From positions 42,389-106,388 of the forward strand of contig NZ_JAHKRR010000014.1 in NCBI RefSeq assembly GCF_018863395.1: DNA of 64,000 nt, written 5' to 3'. The notes under the pieces were generated by a model. The model had not been told where the DNA came from. It made no database searches and was given only the letters and a program-made list of their open reading frames with translations. This document shows positions 63,574 through 64,000 of the stretch, piece by piece. A program made the position numbers and the translations under genes. This DNA is from Sinomicrobium weinanense (GTDB taxonomy: Bacteria > Bacteroidota > Bacteroidia > Flavobacteriales > Flavobacteriaceae). The first letter of the stretch is position 1, and each line of letters starts with the position of its first letter.

Positions 63574-64000
63574 TTACAAATGCTTAACCCTGGATTCAAA
63601 CCTTTTATAAAGGATGTGATTATCGGTTTCATCCACATTCTGACTTTGAAAAACCGGCACATCCATTCCTTTTGTACTGTTGATTTTTATAGCTTCCGTG
63701 GTTATAATGTTTACGATAAGGATGCCGAGAACAGAAGATGCAGGACCGATCAGTTTATTGTCGACCTCCATAATCCCATCGCCCGAAGGGACACAATTAT
63801 CAATGACCAGGTCTGCGATCTGGTATAGTTTTTTCCCGCTGTGATGCCTCGATTCATATTTTTTGGACTGCTCCAATGAGGTGATGGCTATGACTTTCAG
63901 TCCTTCCTGCTTTGCTTTCATGGCCATTTCTATGGGCAGGGCATTCCGGCCGGAATTAGAGATCACAATGATTAGGTCGGACGTGTCGAAGGTGTATTTA
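63574..64000 (-). CDS. SIS-domain protein (UPF0309/COG4821-like), N terminus beyond window
   Basis: The frame stays open through the right edge (upstream codons [12 protein letters not shown]), so the GTG at 63966 is internal. [22 protein letters not shown] and [11 protein letters not shown] are the SIS phosphosugar-binding motif (SNSGRN for phosphate). [25 protein letters not shown] is characteristic of the UPF0309 group. Probably a sugar-phosphate isomerase or binding protein. Confidence 0.8.
   Translation of the reverse strand, partial: KYTFDTSDLIIVISNSGRNALPIEMAMKAKQEGLKVIAITSLEQSKKYESRHHSGKKLYQIADLVIDNCVPSGDGIMEVDNKLIGPASSVLGILIVNIITTEAIKINSTKGMDVPVFQSQNVDETDNHILYKRFESRVKHL

Overview
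The window reads as a chromosomal segment of a carbohydrate-degrading member of the Bacteroidota, most likely Flavobacteriaceae. The basis is three SusC/SusD pairs, a hybrid two-component sensor (HTCS), an ECF sigma/FecR pair feeding a SusC with an STN domain, many short-lipobox lipoproteins, and -7 elements of the TAnnTTTG type. No rRNA, tRNA, CRISPR array or intact transposase was seen.

Layout. (a) 1-6541, plus strand: saccharide-modifying block with an SGNH hydrolase cut by the window edge, a CE1-like esterase, a sialate O-acetylesterase-type enzyme, a GH130 lipoprotein and a ricin-lectin plus propeller lipoprotein, closed by a strong terminator. (b) 6643-12221: a more AT-rich redox/electrophile-stress island with two HxlR repressors divergent from an NmrA/QorB-type oxidoreductase and a DoxX protein, two SDRs, an AraC regulator and a Crp-like regulator; clear palindromic operators sit at several promoters. 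(c) 12833-21963, plus: polysaccharide utilization locus (PUL) A with GH43, SusC, SusD, GH105, GH43-CBM; visibly more GC-rich. (d) 22130-34739, mostly minus: PUL B with FecR, SusC(STN), SusD, an FAD oxidoreductase, a circularly permuted SGNH hydrolase, an acetylesterase, a GMC oxidoreductase and its gluconate-2-dehydrogenase-subunit-3 partner; the ECF sigma gene is divergent from fecR. (e) 35151-46042, plus: two GH43 lipoproteins followed by five S1-type sulfatases. (f) 46122-58475: PUL C, an operon GH2-SusC-SusD-broken glycosidase on the minus strand, with the HTCS divergent. (g) 58476-64000: miscellaneous genes with signs of rearrangement (chimeric acetyltransferase fragment, AraC, AhpD-like, zinc-less MDR oxidoreductase, orphan membrane protein, MDR 3' fragment, PNPOx-like flavoprotein, SIS-domain protein cut by the edge).

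Together the enzymes fit stepwise dismantling of a sulfated, acetylated, arabinose- and uronate-containing polysaccharide (pectin side chain- or ulvan-like algal glycan): sulfatases and esterases strip decorations, GH43s remove or cut pentose chains, GH105 removes unsaturated uronate ends left by lyases encoded elsewhere, GH2 and GH130 process further sugars, SusC/D import the products. The substrate is inference; no polysaccharide lyase is present here.

Most notable observations: a circularly permuted SGNH hydrolase whose Ser block lies at the C terminus; a roughly 250-bp leader duplicated 23.5 kb apart, one copy fused to an acetyltransferase fragment; a 160-bp MITE between fecR and susC; paired matching operators for the Crp-like regulator; and a duplicated oxidoreductase 3' end flanking an orphan membrane protein.
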